Below are positions 9,027 to 17,951 of a stretch of 53,467 bases of DNA, in pieces. The translations under genes were made by a program, and so were the position numbers. Source of the stretch: an uncultured Flavobacteriaceae bacterium (GTDB lineage Bacteria > Bacteroidota > Bacteroidia > Flavobacteriales > Flavobacteriaceae); contig CALLVX010000059.1 of assembly GCA_938010765.1 (NCBI GenBank), positions 1-53,467 of the forward strand. The letters are read 5' to 3'. Position 1 is the first letter of the stretch. The number at the start of each line of letters is the position of its first letter. The notes under the pieces are model-generated. The model saw only the letters and a program-made list of their open reading frames with translations. It had not been told where the DNA came from and did not search any database.

Positions 9027-9725
9027 TTATTGTAGCTTAAACGTTATCGGAATACTGAACGGCACCCGAACCGGAGTACCTCTTTGTTTGCCCGGAGTCA
9101 TTTTTGGTAATTTATCGATGATTCTAGCGGCTTCTTTTTCAAGATTTTTATTGGGTCCGCGCATTCTTACTTCTCCAATACTCCCGTCTTTTTGAATTAC
9201 GAACATCACACTTACCCGCCCTTGAATACCTAGTTCTTGTTCCACTTCGGGATACCGGAAGTTTTTCACAATATGCTTCTGTAACATTTTTTGAAAACAG
9301 GCTTTCTTATTTGTGTCATTTTCGCAGCCAGGAAATACGGGAACATCCTCGATTACGTCAAATGGGATGGGCACATCTTCAAAAACTTCCTCCACGACTA
9401 TATCTTCATATTTGATTTCCTCGTCTGGGTCCGGTTCTGTTGATTCAATAATCGTTTCAACGATAGGCTCATCATCTTCCACTATTTCAATGATCTCAGG
9501 GGCTACCTGTGGCGGAGGGGGCGGTGACGTTTTTAGTTGCACAAAAGGCACCTCTTCTATGAGTTCGTCTTGCACATTCATTGAAAGATCATACTTGCCG
9601 GTGTCGTCGTACGTTTTCCATTCCAACGCTGCGTATACCAGCGACAATACGAGTACCAGGCCGGTAATGAAAAAGAGACCTCTGTTTTTGTTCAGGTCTG
9701 CCTGTGGGTTCTTTTTTTGTTCCAT
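9027..9725 (-). CDS. tonB: Energy transducer TonB
   Basis: Inner-membrane protein that passes proton-motive force from ExbBD to outer-membrane receptors. The 232-residue protein has a short cytoplasmic tail (MEQKKNPQADLNKNRG), one membrane segment (about residues 18-36, FFITGLVLVLSLVYAALEW), and a periplasmic Pro/acidic linker (PPPPPQVAPEIIEIVEDDEP). The C-terminal TonB domain has the typical FRYPEVEQELGIQGRVSVMF and PFSIPITFKL ending. A longer start at 9767 is possible, but MEQKKNP matches the usual N-terminus of flavobacterial TonB. ExbBD are not in the window. The TonB-receptor-like protein at 15051 could be a client. Confidence 0.93.
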   Translation of the reverse strand: MEQKKNPQADLNKNRGLFFITGLVLVLSLVYAALEWKTYDDTGKYDLSMNVQDELIEEVPFVQLKTSPPPPPQVAPEIIEIVEDDEPIVETIIESTEPDPDEEIKYEDIVVEEVFEDVPIPFDVIEDVPVFPGCENDTNKKACFQKMLQKHIVKNFRYPEVEQELGIQGRVSVMFVIQKDGSIGEVRMRGPNKNLEKEAARIIDKLPKMTPGKQRGTPVRVPFSIPITFKLQ

Positions 9726-9975
9726 TTTTCTATAAGTTTTGGCCTGTTGTAAGGCCAGGTTATACATTTATTCGAAAAGGCCACTATCTTTCTAGAATCG
9801 ATAGTTGGTTTTTAGACCTGGCAGTTGTTATTTTCTCAAATCTAACGCACACCTTTTAAAAAATAAAGGAGCAATGAGGGAAACGGGCTTTTGAATGAGG
9901 GAATGGGGAAAGTGAGGCTGCCACATGAGTTTTTTGATAGTAGATAGCAAGTTTAGAAAAAGTATCTTTGGGTAT

Positions 9976-10974
9976 ATGGGACTATTTGGCAAAAAAGACG
10001 AGCTACAGATTATTGCCTTTCAGACCTATGGTGCCGATAAACATTTGTATGCACGGGGCCGGGCATTGGAAGATGAAGAAATAGACTTGGCCGAAAAGGG
10101 ATGGTACGCCATTTTGAGAAATACGTACAAACGATTTGAGACCGATGAAATCAAAAGAGCTCCCCTTAGCTTGTTGTTGCCGAACGGAGTTTCTGTAACC
10201 GGAAACTCGGATAATCACGGCTATTATCTATTGGATCACTCCCTTGAAGATTTGGGTGGTCTCACCAATTCGGAAGGATGGCTGCAGTATGAAATATCGT
10301 ATGCAGATCCCGATATCAAAAGGGCGATTAAGAAAGAAAATCGTTTTCCGGGAGAGATGTTGATTCCGGCTCCGAATTCCGATTTTGGTGTTATCAGTGA
10401 TATTGATGATACGATTTTACATACTGGGGTCGCTTCTTTTTTAAAATGGAAGGCACTGTACAATACCTTTTTTAAAAATGCATCGATCCGTATCCCTTTA
10501 AAAGGGGCTGCCGAATTCTACCATCAATTGCATCGCGGCCGCACCGAAGACAAAGCGAACCCCATTTTTTATGTGAGCAATAGTCCGTGGAATTTGTATC
10601 GGTACCTAGCGTTTTTCCTAACTAAAAACAACTTCCCGAAAGGACCCGTTTTACTGCGTAGTATGGCTGCGACACTGGGGAAAAGAACCACGGTAAAACC
10701 GCATAAGACCCATGAAATAGAGAACATTCTGAATACCTACCCCGCACTCCGTTTTGTATTGATCGGAGATAGCGGAGAGCATGATGCCGATATTTATAAA
10801 AGAATTAATGAAGAGTACCCGAACAGAATTTTAGCCATTTATCTTCGAGATGTTGGGCATCGAAAACGAATGCGGCGCATTAAAGCGCTTTTTAAAGACT
10901 ATAAGACCCCAGTCTTTTTTATAGAAAATAGTGAGCAGGCCAGAGATCATGCAAGAAAGCTCGGACTCATTTAA
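9976..10974 (+). CDS. App1-family phosphatase (DUF2183)
   Basis: Probable cytoplasmic HAD-like phosphatase of the App1 (phosphatidate phosphatase) family. The catalytic motif D142-I-D-D-T146 lies in VISDIDDTIL, and a downstream HAD segment reads FVLIGDSGEHDADIY. The N-terminal domain (YARGRALEDEEIDL, LLPNGVSVTGNSDNHGYY) is the beta-sandwich usually seen before the App1 domain. The substrate in bacteria is unclear. The start at 9976 (MGLFGKKDELQII, 332 residues) fits relatives better than the ATG at 9925. TATCTTTG at 9963-9970 matches the -7 consensus and would give an almost leaderless mRNA starting near this ATG. It is convergent with the deoxynucleoside kinase. Confidence 0.82.
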   Translation: MGLFGKKDELQIIAFQTYGADKHLYARGRALEDEEIDLAEKGWYAILRNTYKRFETDEIKRAPLSLLLPNGVSVTGNSDNHGYYLLDHSLEDLGGLTNSEGWLQYEISYADPDIKRAIKKENRFPGEMLIPAPNSDFGVISDIDDTILHTGVASFLKWKALYNTFFKNASIRIPLKGAAEFYHQLHRGRTEDKANPIFYVSNSPWNLYRYLAFFLTKNNFPKGPVLLRSMAATLGKRTTVKPHKTHEIENILNTYPALRFVLIGDSGEHDADIYKRINEEYPNRILAIYLRDVGHRKRMRRIKALFKDYKTPVFFIENSEQARDHARKLGLI

Positions 10975-11002
10975 TTGTAGGATAAAGGCGGGCGGTCAAG
11001 AG

Positions 11003-11617
11003 TTAAAACAAGCCATTGATTTCTGCGTCGATTCTATTGATGACCGTACCCAAATCTTCAGGGTTGTCGACAAAATCAAGGTTGTCTACATCAATAATCA
11101 ATAAATTACCTTTTTCATAGGTATGAACCCAAGCCTCGTAACGTTCGTTCAAACGACTTAAGTAGTCGATCGAAATGGTGTTTTCATACTCGCGTCCCCG
11201 CTTGTGTATTTGCTTAACCAAATTAGGAATTGAACTCCGCAGATAAATAAGCAGATCTGGTGGTTGTACCAAACTCTCCATCAATTCAAAAAGACTCTTG
11301 TAATTGTTGAAATCCCTATTGGTCATAAGACCCATGGCATGCAAGTTGGGTGCGAAAATAAAGGCATCTTCATAAATAGTTCGGTCTTGAATTACATCTT
11401 TACCGCTTTCTCGAATGGTCAGTATCTGGCGGTACCGACTATTGAGGAAGTAGATTTGAAGATTAAAGCTCCACCGTTCCATCTGAGTATAGAAATCATC
11501 TAGGTACGGGTTGTCTACAACCTCTTCAAGATGGGAATCCCACTTGTAATGCTTTGCCAATAATTTGGTCAATGTGGTCTTTCCGGCGCCAATATTTCCT
11601 GCAACTGCAATGTGCAT
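11003..11617 (-). CDS. Deoxynucleoside kinase (dAdo/dGuo/dCyd kinase type)
   Basis: Phosphorylates salvaged deoxynucleosides with ATP. The 204-residue protein has the P-loop GNIGAGKT at residues 7-14, followed by the catalytic Glu-Glu (LEEVVDNPYLDDFY) and the family motif DRTIYEDAFIF. It ends with the Arg-rich lid (KQIHKRGREYENTI). Which deoxynucleoside is preferred cannot be read from the sequence. It stands alone on the minus strand, with 171 bp between it and the response regulator gene upstream. Confidence 0.92.
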   Translation of the reverse strand: MHIAVAGNIGAGKTTLTKLLAKHYKWDSHLEEVVDNPYLDDFYTQMERWSFNLQIYFLNSRYRQILTIRESGKDVIQDRTIYEDAFIFAPNLHAMGLMTNRDFNNYKSLFELMESLVQPPDLLIYLRSSIPNLVKQIHKRGREYENTISIDYLSRLNERYEAWVHTYEKGNLLIIDVDNLDFVDNPEDLGTVINRIDAEINGLF

Positions 11618-11788
11618 TCTCGCGTGATTTTAAGGGTTGGTTGTGGTTCAGAGTGATAGGGTACAATATACGAAGTATATCGAGTTTTGGAAAAAATATA
11701 CGTTTAAATACCTACGAAAATTATTTGTTGGATAGATGTGCAAAAAGACACTTATTTAACCAAAATGTGAAATAGTGAGAGGCAACCT

Positions 11789-12469
11789 TTAGCAAATCAG
11801 CTTATAACCGTAACCACGAATATTCACAATTTGAACGTTTTCGTCTTTATTAAGTTTTTTTCGCAGTTTGGTAATAAAGACATCCATGCTGCGGGCATTA
11901 AAAAAGTCATCATCTCCCCAAATCTTTTTTAGAATTTGTGAACGGTCGGTTACATCATTTCTTTTTTGTGCCAAATGATAAAGCAGTTCGGCCTCTCGAT
12001 GGGTAAGTACTTGCTGTTCTTCGCCGAGCACAAGTTGTTGTTTGGTATAGTTAAAGACGTACTCGCCAATGGTGATATGACTATTAGATCGGGTAAGGGT
12101 ATTTCGATTTAACAACGCATGAATACGAACTATGAGCTCCTCCATACTAAAGGGCTTTTTTAAGTAATCGTTGCCTCCATGTTCAAAACCCTCAACAACA
12201 TCTTTGGTCTGTGATTTGGCAGTTAGAAAGATAATGGGAATATGCTTGTTTTCGTGTCGAATCTCCTTGGCCAGGGTAAAACCATCCTTCTTCGGCATCA
12301 TGACATCGAGCACCAATAGTTCAGGCTTTTCACTTACATAGGTGCGGTACGCCGTTTCGCCATCCTCACAAATCAGGACCTCAAAGTTTCGTGTCTCTAA
12401 ACTTTCTTTTACAATTTGCCCCAGTACCGGCTCATCTTCTGCAAGTAGTATTTTAATTGTTCGGTTCAT
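11789..12469 (-). CDS. OmpR-family response regulator (RprY-like)
   Basis: Two-domain response regulator of 226 residues. The receiver domain has the acidic pocket (Glu11-Asp12), phospho-acceptor Asp55 in LLVLDVMMP, conserved Thr in FLTAKS and Lys in LKKPF. The C-terminal winged helix ends in QIVNIRGYGYKL. Its start overlaps the histidine kinase stop by four bases (ATGA), so the two are translationally coupled and form a cognate pair. Divergent neighbours are a GLPGLI protein and an outer-membrane barrel, likely targets. The paired 20-bp inverted arms at 14056-14132 are a candidate binding region. Confidence 0.94.
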   Translation of the reverse strand: MNRTIKILLAEDEPVLGQIVKESLETRNFEVLICEDGETAYRTYVSEKPELLVLDVMMPKKDGFTLAKEIRHENKHIPIIFLTAKSQTKDVVEGFEHGGNDYLKKPFSMEELIVRIHALLNRNTLTRSNSHITIGEYVFNYTKQQLVLGEEQQVLTHREAELLYHLAQKRNDVTDRSQILKKIWGDDDFFNARSMDVFITKLRKKLNKDENVQIVNIRGYGYKLIC

Positions 12470-13956
12470 AGGGTGATTTTGAATAACGTATTTTTCGTAT
12501 CCGATACCAAGTCAATAGCACCTTCGTGTTTTTCTATAATTTTCTTTGTGTAAAATAACCCGATGCCGAACCCTTTTACATCGTGCCGATTCCCCGTGGG
12601 AATACGATAAAACTTATCAAAGACTTTGTCACGTTGATTTTTATCAATTCCAATACCGTTGTCGACTACGGCGATTTCGACACGCTCCAATAAAGAATTT
12701 AAATTTACTTCGATAGTATCGCCGCCATATTTAATGGCATTATCGACCAGATTCGCTATCGCATTTTCAAAATGAAAAGGATCGATCTGAAAAGAAAGTT
12801 CTGAAACATTGGCCTTGAAGATAAGCCGCTTCCCATCGATTAATAGTTGGTACTTCTCAACCATCGTATTTAACATAAAAACAAGATCTACCGCTTCTTT
12901 GTTCAACAATAGCTTGTCACTATCCAAGGTTGCGGTCTCCAAAAGTTTTTCGACCATGAGGTTCAATTTGGTAAGTTGTTGGTTGGAGATATCGAGGTAG
13001 TTGTTTGTCTTTTCGGCATCATTGGCAGCGTTGAAACTTTTGATGCCTTCAATGGCCGTAAAGACCGTTGCAATAGGTGTCTTGAACTCGTGGGTGATAT
13101 TGCTAATAAGATCGTTCTTTATCTCGGCCAATTCCTTTTGCTTGTTAATAGTGTGCAACAGATACAACAAACAGCTAATGATACAAACAGAAAGTAAGAG
13201 GGACAAACCGATACTGGCCATACTTCGCTTTAGTATTGCCATGGTAGGATTGGAATAGAAAAGCTGTAGTTTTTGATCGCCCGGTAGATAGGTAGATTTG
13301 GAGAAGGTATTTAATTCAAATAGGGGGTCGGCACTGTTTGTAAAACTCCCAAGGATCGAATCGTTTTCAAAATGCTTCAATTGGTATTTGATATCAATTT
13401 CTTTTCGAGTTAGTTCCTTTCTCAATAAGGTGTCCAATCTCTTAAAATTAAGGGTATCTCTTGTAATCGAAAATATAATTTTGTTGGTTAGACTTCGAAT
13501 TCCTTTTATACTATCAACTTTCTTTTTTCCTTGAAGTATTGAAATAGCCGGTGATTTACCAGAAGTTGTCGTTCTTGCCGTCCGTGTCGAAATAGTCTTG
13601 CCAGAATCGAGTAATTTCGCAAATTTTTTCATTCCGGAAAATACATGAAGAGAATCATGGTCTTGTTCAATTTCTATAAAAGTAGAGTCACTTGCAGCAT
13701 GGTCCCAAAATGAAATGTTCTTCTTGGAAAGATGTAGACCTCCTATTGAATCCGAAACAAATGCAAAGAAATCGGTTTTCGCTAAATCGGAATAATAGGC
13801 CTCCACACCATTATCAAGACTTATTTGTACTTCATTGAGCAAGCGTTGCTTGTTCACCTTGTAGTTTTGAATATTCCAGTACAATTGCAGGCCAATGGTT
13901 GCCACTATGGTAGCGGCAATAAAATAAAGGAGTGCTTTGTGGTTTCGTTGTTTCAC
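12466..13956 (-). CDS. Sensor histidine kinase (RprX-like)
   Basis: Membrane sensor of 496 residues with transmembrane helices at about 8-26 and 246-268 and a periplasmic domain of about 215 residues between them with no domain I recognise. The cytoplasmic part has the HisKA box (His289 in SNITHEFKTP), N box (LVDNAIKYGG), G1 box (VDNGIGID), F box (DKFYRIP) and G2 box (GFGIGLFYTKKIIEKH), all intact. It is first in a two-gene operon with the response regulator and divergent from the GLPGLI and barrel genes. An envelope signal is likely, by analogy with RprXY, but is not shown by the sequence. Confidence 0.93.
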   Translation of the reverse strand: MKQRNHKALLYFIAATIVATIGLQLYWNIQNYKVNKQRLLNEVQISLDNGVEAYYSDLAKTDFFAFVSDSIGGLHLSKKNISFWDHAASDSTFIEIEQDHDSLHVFSGMKKFAKLLDSGKTISTRTARTTTSGKSPAISILQGKKKVDSIKGIRSLTNKIIFSITRDTLNFKRLDTLLRKELTRKEIDIKYQLKHFENDSILGSFTNSADPLFELNTFSKSTYLPGDQKLQLFYSNPTMAILKRSMASIGLSLLLSVCIISCLLYLLHTINKQKELAEIKNDLISNITHEFKTPIATVFTAIEGIKSFNAANDAEKTNNYLDISNQQLTKLNLMVEKLLETATLDSDKLLLNKEAVDLVFMLNTMVEKYQLLIDGKRLIFKANVSELSFQIDPFHFENAIANLVDNAIKYGGDTIEVNLNSLLERVEIAVVDNGIGIDKNQRDKVFDKFYRIPTGNRHDVKGFGIGLFYTKKIIEKHEGAIDLVSDTKNTLFKITL

Positions 13957-14055
13957 AATTCAAAAGTAATGACAATAAGCTGCCAATAGATCATTGCTTA
14001 ACACTCGTTAACAGTGGTTAACCTTTTTTCGTTTTATGATACCCCACATTTGCAA

Positions 14056-14132
14056 TGAAGTGGTTTAAACTTTTTATGTTTAAGTGAAAAAGGGCAATTT
14101 TTTAGCAAATGGAAAAAGTTTAAACCACTTCA
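14056..14132. repeat. 20-bp perfect inverted repeat upstream of the GLPGLI gene
   Basis: The arm at 14056-14075 (core AGTGGTTTAAACTTTTT) recurs perfectly inverted at 14113-14132, with a 37-base spacer. Each arm itself contains the palindrome GTTTAAAC. The pair sits in the divergent region between the two-component system and the GLPGLI gene, ending 29 bp before the latter's ATG. It could be a pair of response-regulator sites, or a long hairpin in the 5' leader if transcription starts near 14056 (CACATTTG at 14046-14053 is a poor -7 box). Confidence 0.85.
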
Positions 14133-14161
14133 ATGTAAAAGTTGAACTAAATATCCTCTCT

Positions 14162-15007
14162 ATGAAAACACTTGCCTTTATTTTTCTCGCACTCGGTCTA
14201 GGTTGTGGTAGCGATATAATCGCTCAAGATTTTACTGGCCTGGCCACCTATAAATCGGCCATGAAAATGCAATTTGTAACGGATAGCACTAAGGTAAGTG
14301 TTGAAGAACAAGATGAAATTAAGGCAAGCCTACGAAGGGCAATGCAAAAAGACTATGAACTTAGTTTTACACGAACCGAATCGAATTGGAAAGAATTGGA
14401 GAGTCTCGAAAAAGGTTCGGCACCAGGAAGTAGTTTTGAGATAAATATTGTTGGGATGGGCGGCGGTGGCGATGGGCTGCTTTACAAGAATACCAAGGAG
14501 AAAAAAATGTTGGAAACGGCAGATGCCTTTGGCAAGCTATTCTTAATATCGGGTGAGTTGGCACCCTATGAATGGGAAATAACATCGGATACCAAGCAAA
14601 TTGGAAAGTACACTTGCTATAAAGCGATCGCCAAACGCGAGGTGACCGAAATTCATATTTCGGATGTGAATGGCGAACGAGAAGAAAAAGAAGAGAAGCG
14701 TACCCAGGTAATCACGGCATGGTATGCACCTGAAATCCCCGTAAGTCACGGACCTGATGACTACTGGGGACTACCCGGACTTATTTTAGAGATCGGCAAT
14801 GGGAACCGAATATTAGTTTGTAATAAAGTGGTATTAAACCCGAAGGAAGTAGTCTCTATCGAAATTCCTTCGAAGGGTAAAAAAGTGACCTCAAAAGAGT
14901 ATGAAAAGATTATGAAAGAACAAGCGGAAAAAATAAATAAAATGTACAGTGGTGGCAAGAAGAAAGGTAAAAACGGCAATACGATGGAAATAAAAATACA
15001 AGGGTAA
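14162..15007 (+). CDS. GLPGLI family protein
   Basis: Secreted or periplasmic protein of 281 residues with a signal peptide (MKTLAFIFLALGLGCGSDIIAQ). It carries the name-giving motif GLPGLI at residues 203-208, in the context DDYWGLPGLILEI. The family is common in Bacteroidota and typically sits, as here, next to an outer-membrane barrel with a carboxypeptidase-like N-terminus and a two-component system. Function is unknown. A longer frame opens at 14084, but it would translate the inverted repeat and bury the signal peptide, so 14162 is chosen. The C-terminus is Lys/Gly-rich. The next gene starts 43 bp later and is probably co-transcribed. Confidence 0.9.
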   Translation: MKTLAFIFLALGLGCGSDIIAQDFTGLATYKSAMKMQFVTDSTKVSVEEQDEIKASLRRAMQKDYELSFTRTESNWKELESLEKGSAPGSSFEINIVGMGGGGDGLLYKNTKEKKMLETADAFGKLFLISGELAPYEWEITSDTKQIGKYTCYKAIAKREVTEIHISDVNGEREEKEEKRTQVITAWYAPEIPVSHGPDDYWGLPGLILEIGNGNRILVCNKVVLNPKEVVSIEIPSKGKKVTSKEYEKIMKEQAEKINKMYSGGKKKGKNGNTMEIKIQG

Positions 15008-15050
15008 TAGCATAAGCACCCGGCTCCCAAGGCCGTCAATCAATCAAAAA

Positions 15051-17735
15051 ATGAACAGGATACATATATTTCTCCTTTTGGGGCTAGGCTGCTTTTGCTA
15101 TACTGTGAGTGCACAAAAAATCACCGTAGATGGGTATGTCAAAGACAGCGTTAGTAATCTATTGGAATTAGCGAATGTAATTGCCATCAATAAAAATACC
15201 AATGGGATGGCCTCCTACGGTATTACCGACACTGATGGCCGATTTCGATTGATCTTGAAAAAAGACAGTCTTTATACGCTCAAGGTAAGCTACCTTGGGT
15301 TTGAAACTTGGGAAGAAAATTATTTGGCGACTGCTTCCCAATCGATTGATATTGTTTTGAAAGCCGCTACCAATCAACTAGATGGTGTAGAAGTTGTTGA
15401 GGATTTTCCCGTAAGTATTTCGGGGGATACCATTACCTATAAGGCCGATGCCTTTACGACCGGCAAGGAAAAAAAGCTCGAAAATGTATTGGAGCGGTTA
15501 CCAGGGTTTCAGATCGATGAGAATGGGCAGGTAAAAGTGCAGGGAAAAGAGGTTAGCAAGGTAATGGTAGAAGGGAAGGAATTTTTTGATGGCGATTCGA
15601 AAATGGCTACCAAGAACATTCCTGCAAATGCTGTTGATAAAGTTCAGGTGCTGCGCGATTTTAATGAAATAAGCCCTATGTCCGGGCTAACCGATAGCGA
15701 TGCCATTGCCTTGAATATTAAATTGAAAGATGGTAAAAAGAATCTTTGGTTCGGGGATGTTTCTGTAGGAGGAGGTCCTAAAGAACGTTATTTGATACAC
15801 CCAAACCTATTTTACTACTCGCCTAAGGCTAGTATTAATATCATCGGAGATTTGAACAATATTGGGGAGCAGGCGTTTAGTCTGCAAGATTACTTCAGAT
15901 TTAATGGCGGTCTTTCAAGTTTAATGGGCAGATCTGGATCTTCGTTAAATTTATCTGGTGATGAGACTGGTTTGGCACTCATGCAAAACAATCGGGCGCA
16001 AAATTCAATTTCAAGACTTGGGGCTGTGAATGTGGCCTTCAACCCAAGCAAGAAAATTAGTTTTTCTAGTTTTGGAATTATCTCAAGTACGGCGACCGAT
16101 TTGTTAAGTAATTCGCAACGTAGGTATGTTCGGGAATCTGGGAACAACCAAGAAAGTCTTAACTCGATTACGTTTCAGAAAAACACCGCTTCCCTGTTTA
16201 AAACTTCGGTGAAATATACTCCGAATGCAAAGTGGCACATTAACTATCAAGGTTTTTTGAAGGGTTCCAAAATAGAAAATAACAACCAATCTATTTCAAC
16301 TTTTTCTGAAACCAGTAACAACATTCGTTCTTTGAATACCAGAAGACCCTTTTCGGTACAGCAGATATTGAACGCATTTTACTCCAAAGATGATAACAAT
16401 GTATTTTCGTTAGAAACCAATTTACTTTACAAGCGACAGCGCACGGGATACGAACTTTTAACAGATTTACAGCCTTTTCAAGGAATTATACCCCTATCGG
16501 GAGAGGGGCCATTTGACCTAGTTCAAGAAAAGGAAGTTTTTACAAACAGGTTCGATAGTGAGTTTAACTACTATCGCGTTCTCAATAAAACCAACCATCT
16601 AAGTTTCAAAGCAGGAATAAGCATCAACGGACAACGATTGAATGCGGCGTTAAGAGAAAACTCGGGCACTGGTCAAAACCAAGATTTCGTAGATGCAAGG
16701 TTTCAAGGGGCGGTCGATTTGGATTTTACCGACGGTTACGCAGGTCTGGGCTATCGAGTGAAGTTTGGCAAGCTTACCTTGAACCCTGGTCTAACATTTC
16801 ATAATTATGCTATCGAAAATAGGCAAGGCAATATAGCTACCGTATTAAAAAAGACCTTACTGCTGCCTCAGATAGGAGGTAAGTATGTATTCAATTCTTC
16901 ACAAAGCATTCGATTTGGCTACGCACTACAAGCTGAATTCCCAGATATTCAAAAGGTAGCCAGATTAACGCAATTGGCCGGTTACAATAGTCTTTTTGAA
17001 GGAAATCCCAACTTAAAAAATGCTTGGTACCACAGCGCAAATTTGAATTATATGAACTTTAGCATGTTCAATTTTACCAACATTCATGGCGGACTCCAAT
17101 ATCAAAAAAAATATGAAAGTATTGGTAATACGATCAATTTTTTAGGACTTGACCGCCTTTCTACACCTATGAATATCACGGCACCGAATGAAATTTTTTC
17201 CTTATTTGGTTACTATGATAGGAGATTTTCATTGTTGATGGGAAAATTTGAAACAAGATGGACTTACAATAAATTCAACAATGAGACCGATGGGCGGGCA
17301 AACTTTAACCGCTCCTTCAATCAGAATTATAAATTGACTTTGGAGACACGTTTCAAAGAGGCACCCAATGTAGAGGTAGGCTTCGAAAAAAGAATAAATG
17401 ACTATGCCAGCGCTAACGTGGGCAATCGGTTTATAACTAACCGCCCTTTTGGAAATGTAGAATTGTACTTTCTTGAAAATTTTGCGCTGATAGCCGATTA
17501 TGAATATATTCAATACAGAGTCGATAGTGGTGCCTCAAATAGTACGTTTGATATAATGAACACAAGTTTATTTTATCAAAAAGAGGATAGTCATTGGGAG
17601 TTTGAATTTTCTGTACGTAATCTTTTAAATAACATATCCGTTCGGACAGATTCGTTTTCCGATAATTTAATTGGCACCAACGAATACTTGGTGCAGCCGA
17701 GATACTTTCTAATGTCACTAAAATACGCCCTATAG
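15051..17735 (+). CDS. TonB-dependent-receptor-like outer-membrane barrel
   Basis: An 894-residue outer-membrane protein. It has a signal peptide (to TVSAQ, about residue 22), a carboxypeptidase-regulatory-like domain (about 25-105; VDGYVKDSVSNLLELANV, VSYLGFETWEE), and a plug-like domain (about 115-220; ISGDTITYKADAF, LENVLERLPGFQIDENG, GKEFFDGD). A long beta-barrel ending in a strand (YFLMSLKYAL) follows. I do not see a clear TonB box. The substrate is unknown. The pairing with the GLPGLI gene suggests the two work together, perhaps in peptide or protein handling at the outer membrane, but that is inference. No terminator is evident after the stop. Confidence 0.87.
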   Translation: MNRIHIFLLLGLGCFCYTVSAQKITVDGYVKDSVSNLLELANVIAINKNTNGMASYGITDTDGRFRLILKKDSLYTLKVSYLGFETWEENYLATASQSIDIVLKAATNQLDGVEVVEDFPVSISGDTITYKADAFTTGKEKKLENVLERLPGFQIDENGQVKVQGKEVSKVMVEGKEFFDGDSKMATKNIPANAVDKVQVLRDFNEISPMSGLTDSDAIALNIKLKDGKKNLWFGDVSVGGGPKERYLIHPNLFYYSPKASINIIGDLNNIGEQAFSLQDYFRFNGGLSSLMGRSGSSLNLSGDETGLALMQNNRAQNSISRLGAVNVAFNPSKKISFSSFGIISSTATDLLSNSQRRYVRESGNNQESLNSITFQKNTASLFKTSVKYTPNAKWHINYQGFLKGSKIENNNQSISTFSETSNNIRSLNTRRPFSVQQILNAFYSKDDNNVFSLETNLLYKRQRTGYELLTDLQPFQGIIPLSGEGPFDLVQEKEVFTNRFDSEFNYYRVLNKTNHLSFKAGISINGQRLNAALRENSGTGQNQDFVDARFQGAVDLDFTDGYAGLGYRVKFGKLTLNPGLTFHNYAIENRQGNIATVLKKTLLLPQIGGKYVFNSSQSIRFGYALQAEFPDIQKVARLTQLAGYNSLFEGNPNLKNAWYHSANLNYMNFSMFNFTNIHGGLQYQKKYESIGNTINFLGLDRLSTPMNITAPNEIFSLFGYYDRRFSLLMGKFETRWTYNKFNNETDGRANFNRSFNQNYKLTLETRFKEAPNVEVGFEKRINDYASANVGNRFITNRPFGNVELYFLENFALIADYEYIQYRVDSGASNSTFDIMNTSLFYQKEDSHWEFEFSVRNLLNNISVRTDSFSDNLIGTNEYLVQPRYFLMSLKYAL

Positions 17736-17820
17736 AAAGAAAGATAATTCTTACACAACGAATTTCATCAGTTTTACAACAATTTTATCTGGAATAACTA
17801 AAGGGACAAAACAATTTTCT

Positions 17821-17828
17821 TACTTTTG
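17821..17828 (+). promoter_or_regulatory. Putative metK promoter -7 element
   Basis: TACTTTTG matches TAnnTTTG. It places the transcription start just ahead of the riboswitch that begins near 17841, which supports both calls. Confidence 0.6.
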
Positions 17829-17840
17829 ATCTCATAATAG

Positions 17841-17951
17841 GAGGAGGGATTTGACTGATTGCAACCTCAAAGTCTCAAAATTGTTTTGAGACCTGTCTTT
17901 CAAAGACAGATATCGATATAGTAATCGATATTTTAAAAATGCTAAAGCAGT
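17841..17951 (+). ncRNA. SAM-II-type riboswitch with long hairpin-bearing loop (metK leader)
   Basis: The conserved SAM-II core is visible. P1 is GAGG (17844-17847) with CCTC (17865-17868), enclosing GATTTGACTGATTGCA (17848-17863). The downstream strand TGCTAAAGCAGT (17940-17951) makes the pseudoknot: GCA 17861-17863 with TGC 17940-17942, and ACTG 17854-17857 with CAGT 17948-17951. Ordinary SAM-II has only a few bases between the two parts. Here the 71-base insert folds into three consecutive perfect hairpins (17872-17892, 17893-17909, 17910-17931). This resembles the long-loop SAM-II variant reported from Bacteroidota. Upstream of metK, SAM binding would reduce expression. A possible alternative pairing joins 17936-17947 and 17985-17995. 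Confidence 0.8.

Noticed and set aside
9313-9735. Ser/Thr-rich plus-strand ORF opposite tonB
   Set aside because: It is a mirror of the Pro/Glu/Asp-rich TonB linker and has no independent support.
11670-11690. ATATAC-GAA-GTATAT, similar to a loxP arm
   Set aside because: There is only one short arm, no partner arm, no spacer of the right kind and no recombinase gene nearby, so it is most likely chance.
14084-14161. Upstream extension of the GLPGLI reading frame
   Set aside because: It would translate through the 20-bp inverted repeat and put 26 residues before a normal signal peptide.
17736-17832. Search for a terminator after the TonB-receptor-like gene
   Set aside because: No hairpin with a T tract is seen before the metK promoter, so the end of this transcript is undefined.
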